Origin: Gongronella butleri
Lineage: Eukaryota > Mucoromycota > Mucoromycetes > Mucorales > Cunninghamellaceae
Assembly: GCA_025201375.1 (NCBI GenBank)
Contig: JAIWZP010000001.1
Location: 558,001-622,000, forward strand
Direction: 5' to 3'
DNA length: 64,000 nucleotides
Shown in pieces: positions 1-11,730 of the stretch. Under the pieces are notes generated by a model. That model was not told the origin of the DNA. It saw only the letters and a list, made by a program, of their open reading frames with translations, and did not search any database. The position numbers and the translations under genes are program-made. Numbering within the stretch: position 1 is the stretch's first letter; every line of letters begins with the position of its first letter.

Positions 1-60
1 TCCATTTTTTTTTCATTTTGACTCAATTTTTTTTTCATTTTTTCTCTTTTTTTTTTGTAG

Positions 61-3000
61 TTGCCGCCGAGTTCCCTGCTTACACCAACTACCTGTACAT
101 GACGTACAATGCCGTGGAGCACGACATTGAGTTTGAAGACAAGGGTATCATGGTGCTTGGCTCTGGTGTGTATCGCATTGGTTCGTCGGTCGAGTTTGAC
201 TGGTGTGCCGTGCGCGCCATTCGCACGCTGCGTCAAAAGGGCATCAAGACGGTCATGGTCAACTACAATCCCGAGACGGTGTCGACCGATTATGATGAAG
301 CGGACCGCCTTTACTTTGAAAACATCAATTTGGAGCGCGTTTTGGACATTTACGAGATTGAACAGTCGAGCGGTGTCGTCATGTCCATGGGTGGCCAGAC
401 GCCAAACAACATTGCGTTGCCATTGTACCGCCAAAACGTCAAGGTCCTTGGCACCTCGCCTGAAATGATCGACAATGCCGAAAATCGTTACAAGTTCTCG
501 CGCATGTGCGATCGCATTGGTGTGGATCAGCCTCTCTGGAAGGAATTGACGTCGTACGATGAGGCCGAGGAGTTCTGTACCAAGGTCGGCTACCCCGTGC
601 TCGTGCGCCCCTCGTACGTGTTGTCTGGTGCGGCCATGAACGTCGTGTCGTCCAAGGATGATCTCGCGTCTTACCTCAAGGAGGCTGCCGCCGTCTCGCG
701 CGAACACCCTGTCGTCATCTCCAAGTACATTGAGGAGGCAAAGGAAATCGAAATGGACGCTGTCGCTCTCGATGGCAAGATGGTCATGCACGTCATCTCT
801 GAGCACGTTGAAAACGCTGGTGTTCACTCTGGCGATGCCACCCTCGTGCTTCCCCCTCAGGTACAAAAAAAAGAAAAAGAAAAAAGAAAAAAGAAAAAAG
901 AAAAAAGAAAAAAGAAAAAAGAAAGACGCACGATTAAAAAATGACGCAACTTGCTCAATTTCTTTTTTTCCAATTCATTTCTCACGACATAGGATCTCGA
1001 TCCCGAGACGATCCGCAAGATTGAGGATGCCACTGCCAAGATTGGCCGCGCTTTGAACGTGACGGGCCCTTACAACATTCAATTCATTGCCAAGAACAAC
1101 GAGATCAAGGTCATTGAGTGCAATGTGCGCGCCGCGCGTTCGTTCCCGTTCGTGTCCAAGGTGTTGGGCGTGGATCTTGTGGAGATGGCGACCAATGCCA
1201 TGCTGGGTCTCCCTGTCGAGGCTTATCCCAAGGTGGACATTCCCAAGGACTATGTGGGTGTCAAGGTGCCTCAATTCTCGTTCAGCCGTCTTTCGGGTGC
1301 TGATCCCGTCCTGGGTGTTGAAATGGCGTCCACGGGTGAAGTGGCGTGCTTTGGCAAGGACAAGTACTCTGCGTACCTCAAGGCCTTGCTTGCCACGGGC
1401 TTCACGCTGCCCAAGAAGAACATTTTGCTGTCCATTGGCTCGTACAAGGAGAAGCAAGAGTTCTTGCCTTCGGTTAAGAAGCTCCATGATCTTGGCTACA
1501 ACATCTTTGCCACCACGGGCACGGCCGACTTTATCCAAGAGCACGGCATTCCCGTCAAGCACCTCGAGGCCCTTGATGGCGATGTCAATGACAAGCTCAA
1601 GGCCGAGTACTCGCTTCAGCAGCATTTGTCCAACAATCTGATTGACATGTACATCAATTTGCCCTCGCGCAATCGTTACCGCCGCCCCGCGTCTTACATG
1701 TCCAAGGGTTACCGCTCGCGCCGTATGGCCGTCGACTACTCGGTGCCCTTGTTGACCAATGTCAAGTGTGCCAAGGTCTTTGTCGAGGCATTGGCCCGCA
1801 TGAAGGAATTCGAGGTGTCTGGTGTCGATTACAAGACCAGCAACACCACCGCCGTGCTTCCCGGTCTCTTCAATGTCAATGCCTATCTTTCCCAGGCTAC
1901 TGACTTTGCCGAAGTGACCAAGGCTTCGGTGTGTGCCGGTTACACGACGGTTTCCGCCATTGCCGAAGATGTCAACAATGCCGACGCCCTCGACACGGTC
2001 ACCACCACGGCGCACAAGGCTGCTCACACCGATTACTTGCTCAACGTGACGGCCACGACCGCCAATGCCTCGCATGTTGGCACCTTGTCTGCCGAATCGG
2101 CCGCTGTGTATATCAACACCGACAAGATTGGCTCCGGCAGCGTGTCTGTCTTTGACACTGTGTTTTCGTCGTGGCCCAGCTCCCAATTGGTCATGACCGA
2201 TGCCAAGGGCACGGACTTGGCCTCCATCTTGTTGCTTGCGTCGCTGCACAACCGCGTCATTCACGTGACCAACATCATGCACAAGGACGATCTGGCCCTG
2301 ATTGAGCTCAGCAAGAAGAAGGGTCTGCAAGTCAGCTGCGATGTGTCTGTCTATTCGCTCTTCTTGACCTCGGAGGAATTCGACAACACGCCCTTGTTGC
2401 CCTCCAAGGCCGAGCAAGATGCTCTTTGGAAGAACATCAAGGCCATTGACTGCTTCTCGGTGGGCCCCACGCCTCGTCTCTTGGCCCAATCGCTTGGCAA
2501 GCCTGCGTCTGTCAGCTCCGGCATCAACGAGGCTCTTCCTCTGTTGTTGAATGCTGTTTCCGAGGGCCGTCTCACGCTCAAGGACATCACTGACCGCTTC
2601 TATGAGAACCCTCGCCGCATCTTTGGTCTCCCCGCGCAAGCCGACACGTACGTCGAGGTTGAATTGGACCGCAAGCAGGTGTTCAAGTCTACGGACGCGC
2701 AATGGACGCCCTTGGACGGCCGCACCATCAATGGCTGCGTGCATCGCGTGGTCATGACGGAGAAGACGGTTTACATGGATGGTCTTTGCAAGTCGCAGGG
2801 CAACCTGGGCCGTGATCTGTCCGAGCAGGCCAAGGAAGTCGCCACCATCGCCGAATCCGTCAAGAGCAAGCAAAAGAAGCAAGCTGCCGAAGTCGCTGCT
2901 ACCGAGCAATTGGAATCGGCCAAGGTGTCTGCTGCTTCCGTGACCGATGTGGCTCTTGCCGGCGCTTCCACCATCCCCAAGCTTGCCGGTGCCACCGACC

Positions 3001-4001
3001 AGCAGCAAGTCGTCGCCTTTGGTGCGCGCAACTATGAGATTTCCGCCTCATTGGCCCGCGTCTTCAACCGCTCGCCCTTTTACCGCAACCACATTCTCAA
3101 GTCCAAGCAATTCGACCGCAATGACTTGCATTTGCTGTTTGGCGTTGCCGCCGAGATGCGCAATCTCGTTGAATTGTACGGCTCGATCAATCTGTTGCAA
3201 GGCCGCGTGCTTGCCACCATGTTCTTTGAACCTTCGACCCGCACGTCGTCGTCGTTTGAGGCCGCCATGTACCGCCTGGGTGGCAGCGTCGTTGCCGTTA
3301 ACGCGTCCACGTCGTCTGTGCAAAAGGGCGAATCGCTCGCCGACACGGTGCGCACGCTCGGCTGCTACACCGACTGCATTGCCCTTCGCCATCCTCAACC
3401 CGGCTCGGCCCAGATCGCCGCAAAGTACTCCAAGGTGCCCATCATCAACGCCGGCGACGGCATTGGCGAGCACCCCACGCAAGCCTTCTTGGACGTCTTC
3501 ACCATCCGCGAGGAATTGGGTACCGTCAATGGCCTGACCATCACCCTTGTTGGTGATTTGAAGAACGGCCGCACTGTCCACTCCCTCGTCAAGTTGCTCG
3601 CCTACTACCAGGTCACCCTCAACTACGTCGCTCCCGACCAATTGGCCATGCCCAAGGATGTCATGGACGAGGTCGCCGCCGCTGGTGTCACTCAAAACGT
3701 CTACTCGTCCCTGGACCAAGTCATCGGCAACACCGATGTCTTGTACATGACCCGCGTGCAAAAGGAACGCTTCACCGACGAAGAAGAGTACCTCGCCGTT
3801 AAGGACTCCCTCATTCTCAACAACGACATGCTCACAAAGGCCAAGTCTCAAATGATCGTCATGCATCCCTTGCCCCGCGTCAACGAGATCGAGCCCGAGG
3901 TCGACTTTGACCAGCGCGCCGCCTACTTCCGCCAAATGCGCTACGGCCTCTATGTTCGCATGGCCCTTCTTGCCCTTGTCATGGGCAACTTGCGCGGCTA
4001 A
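61..4001 (+). CDS. URA2: URA2: CPSase II (C-terminal part) / inactive DHOase-like / aspartate transcarbamylase, 5' partial
   Basis: Multifunctional protein for the first two steps of cytosolic pyrimidine synthesis, making carbamoyl phosphate and then carbamoyl aspartate. The 5' part lies outside the window; an intron ends at 60 (polypyrimidine tract then tag). Exons here are 61-860 and 993-4001, joined in frame. Seen in order: second CPSase synthetase half ([32 protein letters not shown]), MGS-like allosteric region, DHOase-like domain, an Ala/Lys/Glu-rich linker (about 2800-3000), then ATCase. ATCase keeps [14 protein letters not shown] (carbamoyl-phosphate loop), [10 protein letters not shown] and [10 protein letters not shown]. 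The DHOase-like domain reads [11 protein letters not shown] where active enzymes have HxH, and [10 protein letters not shown] where they have a His pair, so it should not cyclise carbamoyl aspartate; a separate DHOase is expected elsewhere. This loss is typical of fungal Ura2. Product identity is very secure. UTP feedback is known for the family but is not visible here. Confidence 0.96.
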
Positions 4002-4122
4002 ATCCCCCCTTTTTTTGCTCATTTTTCCCCTCATCATTATATACACAAAACATTTTTATACATCAATTCTTCTTTATTTGTTCTTTGGTTTTCTTCTCTT
4101 CTCGCTTTGTTATACATAATTC

Positions 4123-4128
4123 AATAAA
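4123..4128 (+). terminator. Polyadenylation signal for URA2
   Basis: AATAAA lies about 120 bases after the URA2 stop codon, following a T-rich 3' UTR. It is the first such hexamer downstream. Confidence 0.5.
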
Positions 4129-4254
4129 AATTGCATCATGGCAGTGATCAATCAAAAAAAAAAAAAAAAAAAAAAAGGACGACATGGCCACAGAATGAGG
4201 GAAAAAAAAGGCGATGGACCGCGCCGCAAATGGGTCTAATATCATATTCTGTTA

Positions 4255-5175
4255 CTGTAGACACGTCCCGGCATCACGAAAATGAACTTGCAACAGCGAC
4301 GTTTGTCGAGAATAGAGCAAGAAAAGCGCTTTTTTGTCGTATTTTCGTTGCTTGTCAACAAATGCATAGGCTACATGCCAATTCATGCTATGGACGAACG
4401 AAGCCAAGGCTGCACGTTCGAAGGAACCCATGTCGTACGCCGCTGTGGCCACTGGACGGCACGCAATCACCATTTTCGAAAATCATCGATTTTCCAAGGG
4501 GTGCAGTCGTGGATTTGAAAGTTGCGACATTTAGGTCCTCGGATTGCCAAGCGCTTCATGTATAGGGTGATCACACCTATTTCACCAACAGGAAGGCAAT
4601 GAAAACCCGTGATCCATTGTCTGGGTTCCGCGAAAAACGCGAAACATCGCGATTTTTCATGTCAAGGTCATCTCGACGAAAAATGCCTGTCTCTCCGAGA
4701 AACTTGTGCCATCATAATGAGCATGGCTCACTGAGTACGTGGACATCCGTGATCAATGAAAAAAAAGTGATTTTGGCATGTTTGACACGGTTTCAAAATC
4801 ATATATATTTTTCGACGCGTGAAAAAGCGCGTCAAGCGTCGCGCGACACGCGTCTGTTTCTAATGAAATACATGCACCTGGCGTGTCTCTTGCTAGTGAA
4901 CGCGTCAGATCGACACTATCGACGCGTTCATCTTATCGCCATTCGCCTTCAAAGTTTAAACCAAAATTGCCCATTGCTCGTCAACGAGCAGATGGACCCT
5001 ACTTTTTTATCGTCATTTTCGTGATTATTCCCTATGACTTATCGTGTGTTGAAGTTTGGCGGGATTCTGGAGACCTGATTTTTCAATTTTGGTTTTGGAG
5101 ACTCGCCATGACGAAAATTGGAAATGGCATGTTTGCAGCCTCCATGACTTGCGACGGGTGCAAAAGTGGCCCCAG
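4255..5175 (-). repeat. Dispersed repeat family 1, copy A
   Basis: Read on the minus strand, this stretch aligns by eye, with many substitutions and indels, to 21475-22400 and 37215-38110. Shared landmarks are a 'ggtctccagaat' block, a 'gcgttcactagcaagag' block (compare 'gcgtccattagcaagaa' in copy C), a 'cacgcgtc' block and a terminal 'cgactgcaccccttggaaaa' block. No convincing reading frame survives in it. It fills most of the spacer between URA2 and the ERF2-like gene (4002-5436). It could be an old non-autonomous mobile element; no terminal repeats or target duplications are clear. Confidence 0.6.
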
Positions 5176-5436
5176 ATGATTTTTAAGCTTGGTGTCACAA
5201 AAATTGATTGTACCTGAAGAAAAAGTTGGTGAAAAAAGAGAGGGCTTGGAAAAGAGGGTTTGCCAAAATAAGGTTTGTCGCCGAGAATTGGTCAAGGCAC
5301 CCTTTTTTTTTTTTTTGGGTGGGAGCCTTTTTCCTTCTTCTTTTCTTCTCTCATTACCTCTTTTTCACACTCTTGTCTCGGTCGTTCTCTTTATTTTTTT
5401 TCTCGTTTGCACACATTTCTTTCTTTTTAAAATTGG

Positions 5437-7435
5437 ATGGCTGCTGACGACACGGACACCCCCCAGCGTACGGTCGACGACAAGAGTGAGCGGCCGCTCT
5501 CGGTGGCCGTGGCCGTCGACCATGACGCTAAACAGAGCCAGGCACAGCCACACCTCACGCAAGTGGTCCATCCGACAACGACAACGACCAAAAACGTGAT
5601 TGTGCTGCGACACCAGCGCCGAATCTCGTCCATTGAGGAGTTCAATTTCGATGCGGCGCACGCGCACACCCAGGTCACATCGTCGTCGGGGCTCACCACC
5701 ATGTCCACCATCACCACCGACACCGCCATGGGCCTAATTCAGCAGGAAGATCAGGAAAATCACGACCACGAGCTGCCCACCATGTTGCCACAGGACACCG
5801 ATGATGACACTGCCGTCTACGAGGGCGGATCTAGGGAAACCATCGCCATGCACACCCTCGATGCCACGAAAAAACCTGCCCACGATATGGTCGAGCCAAC
5901 GTCGCTGTTGAACGCCATCGCAGACACCTCATCGCCGGCACCGGGGACCAATGACCATCAAAATGAGCAACAAGGCGGCAATTCCGGCGGCGGGGCCAAT
6001 GGCAACAACACGCCCCCGCCATCGTCGTCATTGTCGTCGTCATCGTCGCCCTCGGGCAAAAAGGAGCAGCTCATCGAGTTGCATCACGAATTGCTCGCCT
6101 CATCCACAGATAACTTGGACACCACCACCACCACAGCCGGCGCACCTCGACTCCCTGGCAAGCGCGTGCGCAATTACGAGGTCTTTCCCGGCAATTCCAT
6201 CTTTTTTTGCGGCGGCCGCATGGTGACCAGCAGCTCGCACTGGGCCTTTGTTGTCGCGCTGTTCATACTCATCGTGCCGTGCACGCTGTTTGCCGTCTTT
6301 GTGTAAAGAACAAAAAAAAGGACGAAAAAAAAACCATCCACGCTAACAATGCCCTTTTTTTGATACTTTGCAGATGCCCCTTTCTCTGGTACAACATGAG
6401 CCCGGCCATCCCCATCGTATTTGGCTACGTGTTCATCATCGCCCTCGTAAACATGATCAAGACCTCTTGGACCGATCCCGGTGTAAGATGAAAAAAAAAA
6501 AGATTTGGCTGCCTGCTCACGTTTTTTTTTTTTTATTTTTTTTTTTTTTTTTTTTGCTTAGATCATCCCGCGCGGTCTGGATCCCACGCCCACATTGGAG
6601 ACCTTTGATGATCATTCCTCGATTTGGACACAGCCCTTCCCCGCCGATCGATGCGTAAAGATAAAGGACGACATGTGGAATCTCAAGTATTGCGAAACTT
6701 GCAAGATCTACCGCCCACCGCGCGCCAGCCATTGCCGCCAGTGTGATAATTGCGTCGGTAAGTAAAAAAGGAACAAAAAAAAAAAAAGTTACCCGCGCAA
6801 GCACGTGGTGCCTGGCCGTTCATGGCTCATTTCCTCTTGATTTTTTAACCCTCCTAGAAAATGAGGATCACCACTGCATCTGGCTGAACAATTGCGTGGG
6901 CAAGCGCAACTACCGCGCCTTTTTCACCTTTTTGTTCGCGAGCACGGTGCTGGCCATCCTTGTCATTGTCTTTTCGGCCTTGCACATGGTCCTGGCGGCC
7001 TACCAAGTCCAGCCCGACATCAATTTTGATCTCGCCTTCCACCAGGCGCCAGTCAGCTTCGTCCTCGCCATCATCGGCACCATGTTGCTCTGGGCTGTCG
7101 GCGGACTGACATCCTATCACTGCCACCTCGTCTGGAAGGGACTGACAACACATGAAAAGGTAAAAAAAAAAAAAAAAAAAGCAGAAAATCAATGATCTGC
7201 AGATTTTAATTGTTTTTTTTTCCATCATTAGCTGCGCGCCTCGTTCATCAACCCTCACCGGCCCGAGCAACCAAACCCCTATGGACAAGGAAACCCAATG
7301 ATCAACATTATGCAAGTGCTTTGCCGGCCGCAGCCAAAGAGGTATGCAACTAATAGATGTCAACGTATGCCTGTTTAGAGCACTGACACATCTTTGTTTT
7401 CTAGTCATTTGCGGCGTCGCAAATACGTGGATTGA
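5437..7435 (+). CDS. ERF2: ERF2-type DHHC protein S-acyltransferase
   Basis: Palmitoyltransferase of the Erf2 type, which in yeast acts at the ER on Ras with its partner Erf4/Shr5. Exons 5437-6302, 6374-6482, 6562-6757, 6858-7159, 7232-7341 and 7405-7435 give 537 residues. The first ~245 residues are acidic, Thr/Ser/Gly-rich and poorly conserved. Then come two membrane segments, the TSWTDPG motif (family: T.DPG), a cysteine-rich domain starting [16 protein letters not shown], the catalytic DHHC in [19 protein letters not shown], and two more membrane segments. The tail [19 protein letters not shown] matches the Erf2 C-terminus. The catalytic motif has Ile where most enzymes have Pro after DHHC. 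The start is the first ATG after a T-rich leader. No ERF4-like partner is visible in the window. Confidence 0.87.
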
Positions 7436-7782
7436 TCCTTGTCCCTTCTTGTACTATACCCCATCCCATGCCGTCACCACACCCCCTACTACGCCCTGTA
7501 CGCCTCCTTTTTTTTTTTTCTACCTAATTTATTGTTTTGCCATAGATTTCCCTTGCCCCCCTTATTTTGTTGTGATTTACCAGTAAAATATAGTCATTAC
7601 CATGAACCACCAGATGGCCCTATAAACGTGTTGATACTGTACGCGAAAAGGCGAAATACAGATTTTGTGCCTTATTCGTGCATCGATCGCCGAAAGGGGT
7701 GGCCCACCGGTATGATATCATAGGCAATGACACACGAGGATCAAAAGTGTCGCGCCAGGGAAATCATTTGGGGCTTTGTTCA

Positions 7783-8720
7783 TCAGATCGAATCACTCAA
7801 TTCCGAGAAAAATGCATTTTGCAAGAACCAGGGCCAAATCGACCATGTGAGCGCTAATTTGCCGAAATCGCGACGCGATGTTTCCAAACCACAAGCGCTT
7901 TCATCGCGTTTGGCCGCTGATTCATTTGAGGTGACTCGCGCGTCGATGCGTTGGACCGTTGTCGCGTACGGCACCAAAATGGACAAATCCTTACCCCACT
8001 TTGGCTGGGCGCGTCCTCCGGATCCTGTTCATCGGAGCCTATATTTGAGCTAGAGGATGCTACCCACAAAACTCCAACCATGTCAAGTTTTTTCAGAGAT
8101 CCGATCATTCAGTCCTGAGGAAATGTATTTTGCATGAATCAGGGCCAAATCAACACGGTGAAGGCTAACTCGCCGACAACTCGACGCGATGTCCCCAAAC
8201 CACAAGCGCTTTTACCGCGCTTGACCGCTGATTTATTTGACGTATCCCATGTGTCGGGGCGCTCCGCCGTTGCCGCAGTACGAAAACAAATGGTGGTGGT
8301 CTTACCCCTTTTTTTACAGCTATGAAACTGGCGCCTTCTCAGAAACTTGCTCATCTGGTCCCAAATCTGGACCAGTTGATGGTCGACCCAATTCTTCAGC
8401 AATATTAACTTTTTCGCTAAGCAGATCACTCACTCTTGAGTCTTGACTCTTGAAAAAATCTTGAGATTCGTGTTTGCTAGTGAAAACCCAGGGCTATGAT
8501 AAACAATATTTTACGCGCTTCTCCCGATGAGCATGGCCGTATGGCGCCAAATTTAGACCAGTGGATGATCGACTCAAAACTTCAATGATTCCAATTTTTC
8601 AGTGATCAGATCACTCAATCCTGAGGAAAATGCATTTGCATAAAATCAGGGCCAAAACAGAATCAAAACGATCCCTGAAGACTCTCTCGCTGAGAACTCG
8701 ACGCGATGTCCCCGCCATGG
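7783..8720 (+). repeat. Repeat family 2: tandem ~310-bp units
   Basis: Three head-to-tail, diverged units begin near 7783, 8096 and 8415, with a further partial start near 8600. Each opens with 'cagatc..atcactca...cctgagg' and continues through 'gccgaaatcgcgacgcgatg' and 'aaaccacaagcgctttt'. Spacing is about 310-320 bases. The same units occur again at 45350-46015. No protein frame is conserved across units. Confidence 0.65.
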
Positions 8721-9610
8721 GGTCTCAATTTTTTTTTCGCCCGCTTAGACCGGACTTGACATTCCATTTTCAAAAGTCTATTAAGTGGGACTGAGACGTC
8801 GTATGATATTTCCAAATTTTTCTGAGACAATCATGGAGGTGTGTGATTATTTTTGTCAATTCATTTTAGGGCACATGTGTCATCATGCCAGTTTATATAT
8901 CGCCGAGGAGTGAAGAAGAAAGCGCTAAAGAAGAAGAACTTTATTCCTCGGCAACAATAAGCGATTTGGCACGCACTTAAAGAAGCTGTCGAAGAGGAAG
9001 ATGACATCGATCAAAGAGTTATTGGACAACCCCGAAAGCTTTGTCCAGGCGGAGCTGCTTATGAATTATTATGAGCGAGGAGCGACATCGAGGACATGGA
9101 CGAGCGACCACCTTATATATGATGATCAAGAAGAAGCACGTGTTCTCGAAATGCCGCACGTCATTCTTCGTAAGTTTTTTTACAGTACGTAACATGAAAT
9201 CATCCTATTGGAAAGAGGCTCTCATCACGAATCCTCCTGGAGGAACGAGCAAATGATCCCAGCAGAAGACAGAATGATGTTCAAACATTATCATACAAAA
9301 AAAAATTCAACGTCCTCGATGTTCTCGGCAACGGATTACGTATCATACCGGTACGTAGACAACGCACGGCGCTTTTAACGTGTCGAAGCGATTGCACATG
9401 TTTTAAGTGAATTAATTTTTGAAAATCACACATAAAATACCCAGAAACCGCGTTTTGCTTATTCTTTGTTCTAGTAAACTTGTCAGGTTAGACCTTAGAC
9501 GTATAAATATGCATTGAATGGAGCAACATTTAATCAAAAGCAACAAAAAGGTATCAATTACACAAAGATCTATTCACATGACATGCATTCTACAAAAGAA
9601 AGAGGGGGAT
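8720..9610. other. Spacer without a supportable gene
   Basis: The stretch between the tandem repeat and the 3' end of ureD holds a short open frame starting ATG at 9001 (about 60 codons) and several A/T-rich runs. The frame has no family signature I recognise and ends in a T-rich stretch that could be an intron start. It may be a decayed mobile-element remnant, but that is a guess. Confidence 0.3.
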
Positions 9611-10666
9611 TTACATCAAGATTTTGCCAAACATGCCTTCCCCGACGATATCCTTGAGTCCCTGGCCGAGACACTCGTTCTTGACAAAGTCGCGGACCAT
9701 CTCTGTTGTCATGCCAGCAATTCGGATCAAGATGCCTCGATTGTTGTCCAGACACGGGCTCGCAGACCACAAAATATCCTGGTGCTTTTCAAACGTGGCC
9801 ATCATGAGGCGATTGGCTTCGGCCAGCGCGAGCATGCGCGCAATGGACTTTTGTAGCGGATTAGTGGGGTCGTTGCGCGCGATGATGACGAGGGTCGCGA
9901 AGCAGGTATAGGGCTGCAGCTTGCCGGCGTATGACGTGGTGCCCGCGACGGAGCCATCGTCCTCTAACACCATGTGGTCCTTGATGCGTAGCCGGCCGCC
10001 CAGGTGCACGTCGATGCGGCTCGCATAATACTTGAATGCCCACGATTCGCCGCGGCTCAGACGCCCGCTCGTGAACCAATCCAGCAAAACTAGCTGCGAC
10101 GACGCGTCCTCGAGGTGCACAACCTGCCTCGACGTGAAAGACGAATCTTGAAACGACGTGACAGGATCCGGCATGCTGACCAGCGTCGCATTGGACGCGA
10201 CTTTTGTTGAAATGATCTGCAGCGACGTGTCATCTTGCTTTGGTGCGGCCGTCATTGGCGTGGGTGATGTCGCGGGCGACGATGCCGGGGATCCAGGGGC
10301 ACCGAGGGGTATCAGATCACGGCCAGGGAGCGACGGATGTGCGCGCTGCGCAAGCAGAGCCATCCATTTCCGCTGCTGGATTCGATTTTTGAAAATCTTG
10401 GTGTTTCCCTGGGTAAGCAGCAGCAAAATAGCGTTTTCTAGCACGTCGACGTTGACGTCGAAGCGGTCGCCGGCCACCACGCCGCCGCCATAGCTGATCA
10501 TGTACACGACAGCGAGCCTGTCAGCGTGGCCGCGCGTGGGGATAAATTTGAGCGGGTATTGCGCATGGATGCGCGCAAACTTGCTCTTGTTGTCGTAGCA
10601 TTGACATACAAGTGTTCCCGAGCCAGGCTCGCCCGATGCTGTCGTCGTAAACCGTTGTATCGTCAT
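9611..10666 (-). CDS. ureD: Urease accessory protein UreD
   Basis: Fungal UreD, a scaffold that binds apo-urease and, with UreF and UreG, helps insert nickel into the active site. The single-exon frame gives 351 residues from the ATG at 10664-10666. In-frame codons upstream are probably 5' UTR, since conserved sequence begins only after this ATG. Signature stretches are YPLKFIPTRGHADRLAVVY, MISYGGGVVAGDRFDVNVDV and LLTQGNTKIFKNR. A Ser/Pro/Thr/Ala-rich insert of roughly 60 residues follows (plus-strand about 10170-10330), before QVVHLEDASSQLVLLDWFTSGR. It is transcribed away from the UTP16-like gene with only 255 bases between the two start codons. Urease itself and the other accessory genes are not in the window. 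Confidence 0.9.
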   Translation of the reverse strand: MTIQRFTTTASGEPGSGTLVCQCYDNKSKFARIHAQYPLKFIPTRGHADRLAVVYMISYGGGVVAGDRFDVNVDVLENAILLLLTQGNTKIFKNRIQQRKWMALLAQRAHPSLPGRDLIPLGAPGSPASSPATSPTPMTAAPKQDDTSLQIISTKVASNATLVSMPDPVTSFQDSSFTSRQVVHLEDASSQLVLLDWFTSGRLSRGESWAFKYYASRIDVHLGGRLRIKDHMVLEDDGSVAGTTSYAGKLQPYTCFATLVIIARNDPTNPLQKSIARMLALAEANRLMMATFEKHQDILWSASPCLDNNRGILIRIAGMTTEMVRDFVKNECLGQGLKDIVGEGMFGKILM

Positions 10667-10921
10667 CGTTTCATACAAAATTATTAAGAGTGAAAAAGAG
10701 AGTTGCAAATCTCTCGCCAAAAAAAAAGGAGGAACCAATTGGCGAGAGATAGCGGCCATTGAAACGTGGAGATTGAGGCGCCGCACGAAATGGGAGGATT
10801 GATGGTGCCTCAATCAAAAGTGGCTTTTTCTAATGCAAACTGGATTCATTCTGCACTTTTTGCATTTTTTCTTCTTCTCTTTCTTTGTTCAATTGTACAA
10901 CCCCTCATACCCTGCCACATC
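10667..10921. promoter_or_regulatory. Shared divergent promoter, ureD / UTP16-like
   Basis: 255 bases separate the divergent start codons. The plus side has a strong polypyrimidine run (about 10855-10900) just before the UTP16-like ATG, a recurring feature before start codons in this window. No TATA box is obvious. Confidence 0.4.
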
Positions 10922-11730
10922 ATGCCCAAGATCACCTTTGATTCCGACGAGGAATTCACATTTGAAGAACCTGTACAGCCTGTGGCTGCGGCGGCACCCG
11001 ACGTGGCCGACAGCGACGACAGCGACGACGATGCGGCGCCCGAGGCCATTTCTACGTCGACAGCCATGGAGTCGGCCAAGGCGATGGCGAAGGCCGAGAA
11101 AGAGGCGGCCTCTAGGTAAATTGAGCCTAAATAAGGATGCATGTTTTGGAAAATTTGGAAAATTTATCTTGTTTTGCTTATTTTTTATGCTATTCTTATA
11201 GAACGACGGCAGCCGACCGGGAAAAGCGACGCCAACGTGACCAATTGCTGAAGGAGCAAAAGAAGGGCAGCCGACGCGAGCGCAAGGAGCTGAAACGCAA
11301 GCGCCAGCCCGAAGAAAGCGAGGATGAGGATGAAAAGGCGGCCTCGGGCGCGGAGGACGAGGAAAATGGCGAAAAAGAGGCGTCAAGCAAGAAGCTGCCG
11401 CAATCGTTGCTAGATGATTTCAAGTCGGCGGAACGCACGCACTTGACGGCAGATGATTTCGAGGCGATGCAGGCTGCCGAGGAGGCCAAGGTTGCGGCGG
11501 CGCTGGCCAAGCAGCAGAAGAAGCGCAAAGACGCGGCGCGCGGACGCATGGTCGGCGAGTACACGGTCAAGGTCTTGAACGCGCGTCCCAAGGTTGCACG
11601 CTCCAGCAAAACCCTGCAGGACGTCCGCAATGGCAAATTGCAGCGTAAAGCCGTCCGCCGCGAAAACGCCATTGTCGCGGCAAGCACAGGTCGTGTCGGC
11701 CAGAGCGCTCTGGTCTTTCGACGCCAATAA
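10922..11730 (+). CDS. Probable U3 snoRNA-associated protein (UTP16/BUD21-like)
   Basis: Exons 10922-11115 and 11202-11730 give 240 residues. The protein is highly charged: an acidic N-terminus, a Lys/Arg/Glu-rich centre predicted to be helical or coiled, and a basic tail. The tail pattern (GEYTVKVLNARPK, then SSKTLQDVRNGKLQRK, ending LVFRRQ) resembles the C-terminal block of the Utp16 family, small-subunit processome proteins acting in 18S rRNA maturation in the nucleolus. The match is to family style rather than to an invariant motif, so another nucleolar charged protein remains possible. An AATAAA lies at 11833-11838. Confidence 0.5.

Noticed and set aside
975..3008. 677-residue open frame on the minus strand opposite URA2
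   Set aside because: It mirrors the strongly biased codons of URA2, is rich in Gly/Leu/Arg/His typical of shadow frames, and has no start context or domain.
3048..4046. 332-residue minus-strand frame opposite the ATCase domain
   Set aside because: Shadow of a GC-rich coding exon, with no recognisable motif.
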